Source: Deltaproteobacteria bacterium
Lineage (GTDB): Bacteria; Desulfobacterota; Binatia; Binatales; Binataceae
DNA length: 35,742 nucleotides
NCBI GenBank assembly: GCA_019237115.1
Contig: JAFAHS010000226.1
Span: forward strand, 1-35,742
Reading direction: 5' to 3'
Shown: positions 1 to 7,970 of the stretch, in pieces
Position numbering within the stretch: position 1 is the first letter of the stretch
How the letters are laid out: every line of letters starts with the position of its first letter
Notes under the pieces: model-generated
Seen by the model: the letters and a program-made list of their open reading frames with translations, nothing else
What the model was told of the DNA's origin: nothing
The model's database searches: none
Made by a program: the position numbers and the translations under genes

Positions 1-1083
1 ATTCCCGAGCAGCTGGGCGGGCTGGGTGCGACCCTGCTCGAGCGAATCAAGGCGCAGGAACGCCTCGCGCAGGGGTGCGGCGCGACCGCGCTCGCGATCA
101 ACATGCACTTCAACACGATCGGGTTGCTCGTCGATCTGCATCGAAAATTCAAGGCGCCCAACGTCGAGGCGATGCTGCGCCGCATCAGCGGTGAACGCCT
201 TATCTGTGGCGGTTCGGGTTCCGAGCCCGACAACGCGGTTATCAACCTCCGTCCGCGCACTACCGCGCGACGCGTGGAAGGCGGATGGGTGGTGAACGGC
301 CGCAAGATCTTCGGCACCCAGAGTATCGCGCTCGACCTGTTCTTCGCCGAAGCGATCTGCGAGGACGCGCCGCAGGGACCTACCATCGTCACGTTCTTCA
401 TCCCGCCGCGCGAAACTCCCGGCCTGGTCTTCAAGGACGACTGGTACGTGATGGGCATGCGCGCGACTGCATCCCGCAGTTCGGAACTGAAAGATGCGTT
501 CGTGCCGGATGCGGCGATCGTTCTGCAGCGGGGGGTCTCGCCCACCGGCCGGGTCACCAAGGTTTTCGCCAAGGCGCCCTTCACCATCGGTGCACCTTAT
601 ATCGGTATCGCGGCGGCAGCCCGTGATTTCACGGTGGAGTTCATGCGCGACCGCCAGCGCTTTCCGCTCAAACATCCGATGAGTCATCTGCCTGCCGTCT
701 ACACCAAGGTCGGCGAGATGGATTTGCTGCTCGAAGGCGCCCGCGCCGCGATGTGGAAAGCAGCGGCCGAAGTCGACCGGGACGACCCGCGCAGTTGGTC
801 GCGCAAGGCGGTCGCCGCGCGGATGATCGCGATAGAAAACTCGGTTCGGGTAGTCGATCTTGCGCTCCGCGCGGTCGGCGGCTCGTCCTATTTCAAACGC
901 CTGCCGCTGGAACGGCTATTCCGCGACGTGCGCGCAGGCCTCTACCATCCGTTCGATAGCGACGAGACGCTCGAATTCCTCGGCAAGAGTGCGTTCGGAA
1001 TCCCGCTGGTTGAGGGCCTCGCACCCGATGGTGAATCGCCCCCGCGGGCCAAGGCGCCCAGCCCGGGAAACGGCAGCCGCTGA
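1..1083 (+). CDS. Acyl-CoA dehydrogenase family protein, 5' partial
   Basis: The reading frame is open from the first base, so the start lies upstream; 360 residues are visible. The start of the window reads as the end of the N-terminal helical domain (IPEQLGG near residue 1), followed by the beta domain (the GGWVVNGRKIFGTQS stretch is the classic FAD/substrate loop) and a C-terminal four-helix domain (RAVGGSSYFKRLPLERLFRDVRAG). The family oxidises acyl-CoA thioesters at C2-C3 using FAD, usually passing electrons to ETF. The C terminus reads YHPFDSDETLEFLG where medium-chain dehydrogenases carry the YEGT catalytic glutamate, so the base is not at its canonical place. Members with this ending are often annotated only as acyl-CoA dehydrogenase-like, and some are monooxygenases. 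It converges with the MFS gene after about 100 bases. Family assignment is sure; substrate is unknown. Confidence 0.9.
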   Translation: MPEQLGGLGATLLERIKAQERLAQGCGATALAINMHFNTIGLLVDLHRKFKAPNVEAMLRRISGERLICGGSGSEPDNAVINLRPRTTARRVEGGWVVNGRKIFGTQSIALDLFFAEAICEDAPQGPTIVTFFIPPRETPGLVFKDDWYVMGMRATASRSSELKDAFVPDAAIVLQRGVSPTGRVTKVFAKAPFTIGAPYIGIAAAARDFTVEFMRDRQRFPLKHPMSHLPAVYTKVGEMDLLLEGARAAMWKAAAEVDRDDPRSWSRKAVAARMIAIENSVRVVDLALRAVGGSSYFKRLPLERLFRDVRAGLYHPFDSDETLEFLGKSAFGIPLVEGLAPDGESPPRAKAPSPGNGSR

Positions 1084-1184
1084 ACTCTTCTTCCCCGGGG
1101 CCAAATGCCCGAGCGACGGATTGCTACGGTTGTGGCGGAAAACGGCCTTTCACTCGGGAGAGCGGCAACCGCCAGCAGAGCGCA

Positions 1185-2426
1185 CTAGGCAGTCGCAGGC
1201 AGCGGGGCCACCCGGGCTTCCACCGCGCTCAGCGGCTGGCAGCCGAAAATCGAAACCGACGCCGCAAGCCACATCGCAACAAACGCGATGAAAGCGGTGT
1301 TGTAGCTCCCGCTGACGTCAAAGATGTGCCCCGCGAGCACCGGGCCAACCGCAGCACCGAGCGTGGCGAACATTCCAGTGATCCCCATGACCGAACCAAG
1401 CCGCTTAAGCCCGAGCGACTCGGCCATCACCATCGGCATCAGCACCAGGGGCGCGCCTACGGTCAGACCGTAGAAGATCACGTATCCGAGCAGCGCGCCG
1501 GGACGCGCCGCACCGATCAGCATCGCCGTTCCAACCATGGAGAAAGCGTAATTGGTCGAGAGCGCGACTCGCGCGCTGACGCGATCCGCAAACAAGCCCA
1601 TCGCCAGCTTGCCAACCGAGGTCAGAAAGAAGATTGCACTCAACACGCCCGCGGCGAAGTTGGTCGTGTAACCAACGCCGGTTAAAAACGCAATCAGATG
1701 GAGTCCCGCTCCCGCGATCGCGCAGGCATACAGGAACTGCGCCGCCGAGATCAGCCAGAACGAGCGCGTCCGAATCGCCTCGCCGATCTCAAGACCGGGC
1801 AGCACAAAAGACGCATGGGGTTGGGTCGGAAGGACGGCAGGCGCGCGATTCGGCGGACGGGATCTCACGGTGAGAAGCACCAGCGGTATCGCGACCAAAA
1901 TCATCGGCAACGCCACTGTCACATACCCGGACCGCCATCCTCCCCACGCGATTGCATAATTCGAGACCAAGGTCATACCCATTCCGCCGATCGAGGTTCC
2001 CGCAAACGTCACGCCCAGCGCGAGACCACGCCGCGCCCCGAACCAGTTCGAGACGATGAGCGAACAGGGGATAATGGTCGCCGCGGTGACGCCGACCGCA
2101 ATGACCAGATTCGCGATCAGCAACGGGAAGTACGAATTGACCCGGCTCGCAAATATGAAGGCCAGGCCGGTGAGGGCCGCCCCGCCCATCATCACGCGCC
2201 GGGCTTCGAATCGATCGACCAGGCCACCCACCAGCGGTCCGACCACCCCCGCGGCCAATGCGCCCGCGCTGCCCAGGGTGGCGAGATGGGCGCGGGTCCA
2301 TCCGAAGTGCTTCAATAGCGCGGGGAAGAACACCGCCCCCGTGTTAATTCCGCCGCCCCAGACCACAAACAGGACCGCGAATAAACTCGCGACGATCTTC
2401 CAACCCGCTCGTTCCTGCTCCGTCAT
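1185..2426 (-). CDS. MFS transporter (oxalate/formate antiporter or monocarboxylate type)
   Basis: A 413-residue inner-membrane protein with about 12 hydrophobic segments, the usual length for the major facilitator superfamily. The first helix is preceded by the short polar start MTEQERAGWK. The loop between helices 2 and 3 reads GPLVGGLVDRFEARRVM, the MFS signature (G-x-L-x-D-R-x-G-x-R-R type), and a second copy, MGLFADRVSARVAL, begins the C-terminal half. ATG at 2426 was chosen because the frame upstream of it to 2621 is Arg/Pro-rich and unlike protein. No strong ribosome site is visible. It probably imports or exports a small organic acid, in line with the catabolic genes around it. It lies 469 bases downstream of the epimerase and beyond a terminator, so it probably has its own promoter. 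Confidence 0.88.
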   Translation of the reverse strand: MTEQERAGWKIVASLFAVLFVVWGGGINTGAVFFPALLKHFGWTRAHLATLGSAGALAAGVVGPLVGGLVDRFEARRVMMGGAALTGLAFIFASRVNSYFPLLIANLVIAVGVTAATIIPCSLIVSNWFGARRGLALGVTFAGTSIGGMGMTLVSNYAIAWGGWRSGYVTVALPMILVAIPLVLLTVRSRPPNRAPAVLPTQPHASFVLPGLEIGEAIRTRSFWLISAAQFLYACAIAGAGLHLIAFLTGVGYTTNFAAGVLSAIFFLTSVGKLAMGLFADRVSARVALSTNYAFSMVGTAMLIGAARPGALLGYVIFYGLTVGAPLVLMPMVMAESLGLKRLGSVMGITGMFATLGAAVGPVLAGHIFDVSGSYNTAFIAFVAMWLAASVSIFGCQPLSAVEARVAPLPATA

Positions 2427-2850
2427 TGGCGATGTCCGGCGACTGCTGCTGCGCGAACCACACGCGCAGTACCACGGAATGCCGACGATCTCCAGCAAGC
2501 CGAAATCTTGCCTTCCACGCGCTCGGGCCGGGCATGCGTTGACCCGGGCAGTGGCGGTGGGCCGCCGTGGTACGCCAGGTAACGGCACACAACGCGTCCT
2601 GCCTAGAGCCACACGCGCCAAACACCGTATAGCGCGGATTTCACGTGTTGCTGATCACGACAAATGCCGAGAGCAGACACCAACGTTGCTCCAGCTCGCG
2701 GCTCTTATCCGCCGCCGCTCGGAAACCGCTCTGTTGAAGATGGCGCCCCCGAAAGCGACCCAGATTCGGCAGGTCCATCTGAGTCCCTTTCTCCTGCGTC
2801 TGTTTAGCGCAGAGCTGCCAGAGCTGTATGAGTCGAAAGAAGAATCAGCG
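2427..2850. other. Intergenic region upstream of the MFS gene
   Basis: About 420 bases between the MFS start and the terminator behind the epimerase gene. Open frames cross it on both strands, but their translations are Arg/Pro/Ser-rich with no recognisable domain. It should contain the MFS promoter. I could not pick a convincing -35/-10 pair. Confidence 0.5.
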
Positions 2851-2871
2851 GCGCTGGGCTAGCCTCAGCGC
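2851..2871 (-). terminator. Hairpin terminator behind the epimerase operon
   Basis: A 21-base near-perfect inverted repeat (arms GCGCTGGGC and GCCTCAGCGC, one G-T wobble, 3-base loop) lies 25 bases beyond the epimerase stop codon. On the minus strand it is followed by a T-rich stretch (GATTCTTCTTTCG). On the plus strand it is followed by TTTGTT, so it could work in both directions, but only the minus strand has a gene ending here. Stem and tail fit a Rho-independent terminator for the 8777-2896 operon. Confidence 0.6.
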
Positions 2872-2895
2872 TTTGTTAAGCAACGCGAAGCCAGT

Positions 2896-3990
2896 TTAGG
2901 ACCATGGCGTGCTTCTGGGTTTCCCGCCCGGTCCACTGTAGGTGGCGGTGTAGCCGGGTTCTCTTTCAAACCTCACCTGCGGCATGGCCTCACAAAGACC
3001 CTGCCACGCAGCGATCAATTCGCTCTCCGCTTTATAATCAAACGGGTCCTGGAGAATCTTCTCCGCTGCTCCGCCAGCTTGCGGCGGATTATCGCGAAGC
3101 CAACGGGCCGTGTACGCCAGGCCGGTCTCGGGCGCGACCACGTCCGCGTAACCAAGGTCGGCCTTCAATTTGGTGAGGTCGAGAACCCGGTGCGTGGTCC
3201 AGGGTTGCGAAATCAGGGGACGCGCGGCCACCGCGAACCGCCATGGCATCGAAACGATTTCCAGGCGGCGGTCGAGGGCGGCTGCGATGACTTCGGCGAT
3301 CTGCCGAAGCGTCAGCAGGCGTTCGTCACCGCAATTGTAAATCTGTCCACCCGCCTTCTCCGGACGATCGACCGCCAGCAGGACCGCATGTGCCGCGTTC
3401 TCCACATAAGCCGAATGATTCAGCGTGAGCCCGTCGTCCGGCATGATTATGGGTCGTCCGTCCAGAATCCGCCGCACGATGCACCATTCGCGCGGGGCGA
3501 CCTGGTAGGGCCCGTAGAGGAGCGGATAACGAAAGTGGGTAGCGTCCGGGTGGCGGTCAAAGACTGCCTGCTCGGTCTGCACCACGCGCCAGCCTTTCGG
3601 GTCCTCGGTTTCGGTCGAGACCAGCGGCGCGTCCTCGGCGGTGGGAATCGGCATGCCCGCGGGGTTCAGCGTCGCCGGGTTCATGTATCCCCGATAGGCA
3701 GGAGCCCCACCGATCGAGATGAAGCGCCCGGTTCGTCCGGCCAGGATTTCTGCGATTCGCCGCAGGCGGCCGTAGGCTGCGACCGTAAGGTCGAAAGTTC
3801 GAGTGCCGAGGGTATCGCTCAGAGCGCTCTCCGAAAACGGGTCGCTGTGAATGTGCTCGACCGTCTCCGGAATCTCCTTCACCTCGTGCCGGCCGGTATG
3901 AAGTATCGCGACCTGGTAGCCGCGTCGTAGCAGGCCGTTGACGACGAAGTGGCCGCTGGGCCCGGTGCCTCCGATAACGAGCGCCTTCAA
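2896..3990 (-). CDS. NAD(P)-binding epimerase/dehydratase-like protein (atypical extended SDR)
   Basis: 364 residues. The N terminus MKALVIGGTGPSGHFV carries the Rossmann GxxGxxG of extended SDRs (residues 7-13). Downstream come the expected elements: FISIGG at 90-94, RYPLLYGPYQ near 154-163, which resembles the R-x-x-x-x-Y/F-GP substrate loop, and a Y-N-C-G-D element in the second half. Where the catalytic YxxxK should lie the sequence is VVQTE (136-140), so the classic Tyr/Lys pair is absent. Redox or epimerase activity is therefore doubtful; isomerase, reductase or NAD-sensor roles remain possible. The start is TTG, preceded by CTGGAG about ten bases upstream. It is the last gene of a minus-strand operon, 48 bases after the DUF7064-like gene. 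Confidence 0.8.
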   Translation of the reverse strand: MKALVIGGTGPSGHFVVNGLLRRGYQVAILHTGRHEVKEIPETVEHIHSDPFSESALSDTLGTRTFDLTVAAYGRLRRIAEILAGRTGRFISIGGAPAYRGYMNPATLNPAGMPIPTAEDAPLVSTETEDPKGWRVVQTEQAVFDRHPDATHFRYPLLYGPYQVAPREWCIVRRILDGRPIIMPDDGLTLNHSAYVENAAHAVLLAVDRPEKAGGQIYNCGDERLLTLRQIAEVIAAALDRRLEIVSMPWRFAVAARPLISQPWTTHRVLDLTKLKADLGYADVVAPETGLAYTARWLRDNPPQAGGAAEKILQDPFDYKAESELIAAWQGLCEAMPQVRFEREPGYTATYSGPGGKPRSTPWS

Positions 3991-4038
3991 GCTTGCACTC
4001 CAGTCGCACGGGCACCGGTGCGGCGGTGGCCGTGCCTT

Positions 4039-5154
4039 TCAGAAAGTGGGCTGATGCTGAATCTCTTTGTATTTGTAATAGCCGGGGCCAACGCCATACT
4101 CCATGATCCCGAACCCGGTATCGTCCCCGCACCGCCATTCGATCAGGTGATCGCTTAGCGTACTTGCCTCGGCGCGGGTCGCCGGATCGTCGAGGTCCCA
4201 AACCTCATGTTCGCAGTAATACTCGCCCTTGTTGTCGCCGTGGTACCAACCGCGATACCCGCCATAGCCTCCGCCCTTGAGGTGCCATCGTGGCTGATGC
4301 GTCGCGAATGATACCTGGCGCCGCTCGCCGTTTTTGAAGAACAGCAGGATGTCGCCGCCCGCCAGAGTTTGCACGGGCCCCGACGGGTCCCACCTGAAGT
4401 CCTGCTCGGTACGATCGAGAAGCCATTCCGGATCGTGCGGCACTCCAAACGGTGAAACCTTTTCGCCGCTGAAATAGCTGTACTTGCCCGGGGCCCGCTC
4501 GACGAAGCGCCAGTGCAGTGCGTACTCTCGAAATTGCGCCACCGACCAACTGAAAAGGAAGGGCGCGAAGCTGGTCCGTTTGGTATCGGAAGCATCGGTC
4601 CGAAGCGGTCGGCGCGTGCCCCAGGAGCGATCGCGATGACCCCACCAGCCTTCCTGGTCGAGCGCGATCCTCGCACCGTCGATCTCAAGGATTCCCTGCG
4701 CACGGCCCGCCTGATCAAACCGCGAGATGTCCTGCACCGTTTTTCCTCCGCTTTCGCGGAAATCGTGTTCCTCCTCGTGCGGATTCATCGTGGCGGTCCA
4801 TTCGAGATCGAGCCGCAGGCTGGAGGGATTGTCAGCCAGACGCACCCGCAGGCGCCGCAGGCCCTCGATCACTTCGACCGAAAGCGGTCCGATCTTCACC
4901 TCCTCGATGCGCGGACGGAGCTGGCGCGAGGCGCGAAAATTGTACTGCTTTCCACGCCGCCACACGGTCACGAACCCGTCCTGCACGTTCTTGTTCGGGT
5001 ATTGGCCGACGCCAACGCCCAGGATCGTGTCCTTGTCGCGGACGTTGTAGACGCTGATATAGATGCGCTCGGTCCATTCGGGGTTGTCGGTGTGCACGTG
5101 GTCCATCGTGGCCGGCAACTGATGGCACAGCATTTCATCCCAGGCGCTTAGCAT
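4039..5154 (-). CDS. AttH/hydroxyneurosporene-synthase-like protein (DUF7064/DUF7065 type)
   Basis: 371 residues, all-beta in appearance, very rich in Trp, Tyr, Arg and Gly, without signal peptide or membrane helices. The central motif GWWGHRDRSWGTR is the marker I associate with the lipocalin-like family that includes AttH and the carotenoid 1,2-hydratase CrtC and is filed as DUF7064/7065. The N-terminal half (DNPEWTERIYISVYN..) would form the first barrel and the C-terminal half (YGGYRGWYHGDNKG..) the second. CrtC adds water to a carotenoid double bond, but DUF7064 members have no proven reaction that I know of. The gene sits between an APH-like phosphotransferase and an epimerase, and this neighbourhood suggests a lipid or terpenoid-like substrate. 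It starts at ATG 5154 after an AGAGG-type site; an internal ATG near 5106 is an alternative. Confidence 0.72.
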   Translation of the reverse strand: MLSAWDEMLCHQLPATMDHVHTDNPEWTERIYISVYNVRDKDTILGVGVGQYPNKNVQDGFVTVWRRGKQYNFRASRQLRPRIEEVKIGPLSVEVIEGLRRLRVRLADNPSSLRLDLEWTATMNPHEEEHDFRESGGKTVQDISRFDQAGRAQGILEIDGARIALDQEGWWGHRDRSWGTRRPLRTDASDTKRTSFAPFLFSWSVAQFREYALHWRFVERAPGKYSYFSGEKVSPFGVPHDPEWLLDRTEQDFRWDPSGPVQTLAGGDILLFFKNGERRQVSFATHQPRWHLKGGGYGGYRGWYHGDNKGEYYCEHEVWDLDDPATRAEASTLSDHLIEWRCGDDTGFGIMEYGVGPGYYKYKEIQHQPTF

Positions 5155-5227
5155 TGCTTAAGAGGCCCTCTTTCTCTCGGTTCCATTCCAGGCGGAGGCA
5201 CTGCGAAAAAGCTACCTCCGTGGTCCG

Positions 5228-6259
5228 CTAAAACCCCAACGCCCTGGCGGCCATGTCGAGAACCACCGGCACCGAATAGGTAGTTCGTGCCAGCCGCAGG
5301 TCTTTGTTTTTGCCTTCGGCGAAAAGTCCCGAGGCGCTGAGCCAGAAAGCCGTACTGCGCATCATGTACAGGATTTCGTAGTAGCGACACACTTCGAGAT
5401 CGATCTTCAACCCGGTGAGCTGCTGGTAGTAATCGAGAAAGAACTCGCGCTCCACCACGCACGACAACAGCGGCGAGCCCTCGCGATTCAGATCGGAAAG
5501 CACGTAAGCAACGTCGTACATCGGATCGCCGATGACCTGCAGCTCCCAATCGATGATGGCGCTAACCGCGTCGTTGCGAATCATCAGATTGCCGGTTCGA
5601 TATGCGCCATGAACGAACGCCAGCCGTTGCACCTCCGGCGCGTTCGCCTTGAGCCACATGAGGAGTTCGGTCAAAGCCGGCTCCGGCTTGCGAATCGACT
5701 GGTCAATTAAACCTTCCCATTTCGCGATTTCGCGCCGCGCGAAATCACGACCCCCTTCGGGCACTCCGATGAAGTCAAGCCGTGCGGCTTTCCAATCGAG
5801 ATTGTGCAGCGACGCCAATGCTTCGACGAAACTGCGCGGGAGAACACCGCGCCTGGCAGCCGCCGCGTAAAAGCCCTTGCCGGCCTTCGACCAGGGATTG
5901 GGTGCTTCACCTTCGACTTTCTCCATGACGAAGAAGGGGCCGCCGAGCAGCGCAGGATCCTCCTCGTACCAGTAGGCGCGGGGAGTCGGGGCCGGGGTCG
6001 ACTCCAGCGCCTTGATAACCCGGAACTGTTCGTGGAGGGAGGAGAGAGCGCGGAGCAGGCCGCAGCCGGGGTCTTTGCGCACGCAAAAGCCCTGGCGCAT
6101 CTGACGACCGCCCTGCTGCCAATTCGCGTAGAAGGTATAGATTTCGTGCGACCATCCGCCGGCGGACTGAACAAAATCGGACAGGCTCAGCTCATCCGCC
6201 CCCGGGAGCCGGGTCTTTAGATAGCTGGCTATCTTTTCCGCGGCGGCGGGAATGCTCAT
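5228..6259 (-). CDS. APH-fold phosphotransferase family protein lacking the catalytic Asp
   Basis: 343 residues of the aminoglycoside phosphotransferase/ACAD10-kinase family. The N lobe has the nucleotide-binding Lys in CVRKDP (about residue 62) and the hinge FFVMEKVEGE (109-117). The C lobe has the Brenner loop VHGAYRTGN (216-224) and the metal-binding IIDWELQVIGDPMYD (235-249). In kinases of this family the loop is HGDYRxGN and the Asp is the catalytic base; here it is Ala219 (codon GCA, read on the minus strand). The metal Asp237 is kept. The enzyme may be a pseudokinase, or may use another residue. Relatives phosphorylate hydroxyacyl-CoAs or small alcohols. Its start codon directly abuts the stop of the upstream gene, so the two are translationally coupled. 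Confidence 0.85.
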   Translation of the reverse strand: MSIPAAAEKIASYLKTRLPGADELSLSDFVQSAGGWSHEIYTFYANWQQGGRQMRQGFCVRKDPGCGLLRALSSLHEQFRVIKALESTPAPTPRAYWYEEDPALLGGPFFVMEKVEGEAPNPWSKAGKGFYAAAARRGVLPRSFVEALASLHNLDWKAARLDFIGVPEGGRDFARREIAKWEGLIDQSIRKPEPALTELLMWLKANAPEVQRLAFVHGAYRTGNLMIRNDAVSAIIDWELQVIGDPMYDVAYVLSDLNREGSPLLSCVVEREFFLDYYQQLTGLKIDLEVCRYYEILYMMRSTAFWLSASGLFAEGKNKDLRLARTTYSVPVVLDMAARALGF

Positions 6260-6661
6260 TCACTCGCTCCCTTTTGCGGTAACCTCGAGGTCGAGATTCA
6301 GAAGATCCCTTAACCCTCGACGCACGCGCCGATTTGCAGCTGCAAAAAGGCTTTCGCCGATCTCGCCGCGCGCGTGGTACAAGCGCGCGATCAATTCGGA
6401 GAGCGCCGCTTCGTTGCGTGAGTCGACGCGCGTGATTCGCGCGGGAAGACCGAGTTTGCCGATATCCTCGAATAACCCTTCCAGCACGGCCTCTCTTTCT
6501 GAATCGCCCGCGCCGCGCTCCTCAATCTGCCGCGCGACGAATTCCAGGATGGTCGCGGCCATGTACGCCTGCGCCTTGGGGTAGGGCTCGGAAATCGCTG
6601 GTCCGATGACCTGCCGCAGCGAAGTGACTATCTCGCCGACAAGCAGCTTGGCCGACAGCAT
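6260..6661 (-). CDS. Small helical protein of unknown function, coupled to the phosphotransferase
   Basis: 133 residues, ATG start, mostly amphipathic helix (ILEFVARQIEER, ALSELIARLYHARGEIGESLF), without Cys, signal peptide or membrane segment. I do not recognise a named family. It lies 6 bases after the serine hydrolase and its TGA is immediately followed by the ATG of the APH-like gene, a spacing typical of subunits or partner proteins. A role as an accessory or regulatory partner of the phosphotransferase is an inference from this coupling only. Confidence is for the gene being real. Confidence 0.75.
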   Translation of the reverse strand: MLSAKLLVGEIVTSLRQVIGPAISEPYPKAQAYMAATILEFVARQIEERGAGDSEREAVLEGLFEDIGKLGLPARITRVDSRNEAALSELIARLYHARGEIGESLFAAANRRVRRGLRDLLNLDLEVTAKGSE

Positions 6662-6667
6662 CGCCTT

Positions 6668-7909
6668 CTACCGCGCCCACACTCCGCTGGCATCGGAGCG
6701 ATACCCGATCGCGCGATAAGCGGCGTCCACCAGGCTCTGCCCGCGATCGTTCATCAGGATTCCGAAGCCCATGCGGTTCATCGTATAGCCGAAACTCATC
6801 CGGCATTCCGGATCGGCAAAGCCAAGCGAACCACCCGCACCGACATGGCCGAAAGCCGGCTCCCCAATCAGCAGCGAGCAGTGCGCCGCATTGTCGAGCC
6901 GTCGATTATCCATTGCCTTCATGAACCCCAGCGAAAATCGAGTCGGAATCCTAAGTGTCGCGTCTTCGTGGGTCGCCACCGAGCACAGCGCCATTCGCTG
7001 CAACGCATCACGGCCCACCAGGCGCACGCCGTTCAACTCACCGCCGTTCGCGAGCGGAGCGTAAAGGCCCGCCAGGCCGCGCGCGTTGGAGATGCCGTTG
7101 GCCGAACCGATTTCCGCGGCGTGGGCTTCGCGGCTGTTCGCGTCGAAACCGCCCATGTTGAACATGAAGTAGTGGGTGGCTGAATCCTTCTCTTTGACCG
7201 CCGCCTGCGAGACGCGGCTGTTGCGCACCTCGTCGGTTATGGGTGCATAGATCATCGGTGCGACTCGCGACTCCTGGTCCGCCTGCAGGCCGATCGCGAA
7301 ATCCAGTCCGAGCGGTTTGGCAACTTCCTCGAGGAAGAATGCGCCGAGTCGTTTGCCGCTCGAACGGTGCACCATCTCACCGATGGTCCACGCCAGCGTG
7401 ATACCGTGATAACCGTTGCGAATTCCCGGCTTCCAGAACGGCTCTTCCCGTTCGAGCAGTCCGATCATGTAGTCGTAATCATAGAACCCGCCTTTCTTTA
7501 CCTTGCTGCGAAGGTGCGGGAGGCCGACCGAATGATCGAGCATCATCGTGACCAGCGCTTCCTCCTTGCCCCCCTGTCCGAAGGTCGGCCAGTAGCGCGT
7601 AACCGGTGCATCGAGATCCAGCTGTCCGCGATCGGCGGCGATATGAGCGCACAGCGCGGTCGCGCCCTTGGTTGCGGAAAACACTATCGAGATGGTGTCA
7701 CGGGTCCATGCCGCGCCATCGACCGCAACCCGACCGCCCCACAAGTCGACGACCGTCCGGCCCTCCAGGGTGAGACAGCAGCTGGCGCCAACCTCGTCGC
7801 GCTGCTCGAAATTCTCGACGAACGCGTCGACTACGCCTTGGAACTTGGGATCGAACTCACCCTCTACCGTACCCGCCCGTGTAGGTTTCGAAATCGTCAA
7901 ATTCGCCAT
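6668..7909 (-). CDS. Class-C beta-lactamase-like serine hydrolase/esterase
   Basis: 413 residues, the normal size for the EstB/LACTB-type family. The nucleophile motif SxxK is SATK (78-81), the second motif is GYHG (166-169, Tyr167 in place of the YxN/YSN Tyr), and the third is HVGAGGS near residue 345, matching the HxGxGG type seen in esterases rather than the KTG of true beta-lactamases. No signal peptide is visible, so it should be cytoplasmic. It probably cleaves an ester, lactone or amide of a small metabolite. ATG at 7909 follows GGAGAGTAGAGG. It lies between the crotonase (61 bases) and the small helical gene (6 bases) in one operon. Confidence 0.9.
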   Translation of the reverse strand: MANLTISKPTRAGTVEGEFDPKFQGVVDAFVENFEQRDEVGASCCLTLEGRTVVDLWGGRVAVDGAAWTRDTISIVFSATKGATALCAHIAADRGQLDLDAPVTRYWPTFGQGGKEEALVTMMLDHSVGLPHLRSKVKKGGFYDYDYMIGLLEREEPFWKPGIRNGYHGITLAWTIGEMVHRSSGKRLGAFFLEEVAKPLGLDFAIGLQADQESRVAPMIYAPITDEVRNSRVSQAAVKEKDSATHYFMFNMGGFDANSREAHAAEIGSANGISNARGLAGLYAPLANGGELNGVRLVGRDALQRMALCSVATHEDATLRIPTRFSLGFMKAMDNRRLDNAAHCSLLIGEPAFGHVGAGGSLGFADPECRMSFGYTMNRMGFGILMNDRGQSLVDAAYRAIGYRSDASGVWAR

Positions 7910-7970
7910 CTGCCTCTACTCTCCGGATTGGTTGACTAGCGAGACTTTGCTTCGCTGCTGCTGCCACCAG

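Noticed and set aside
2427..2621. N-terminal extension of the MFS gene
   Set aside because: The first 65 codons look like random GC-rich sequence, and MTEQERAGWK fits the usual short cytoplasmic start.
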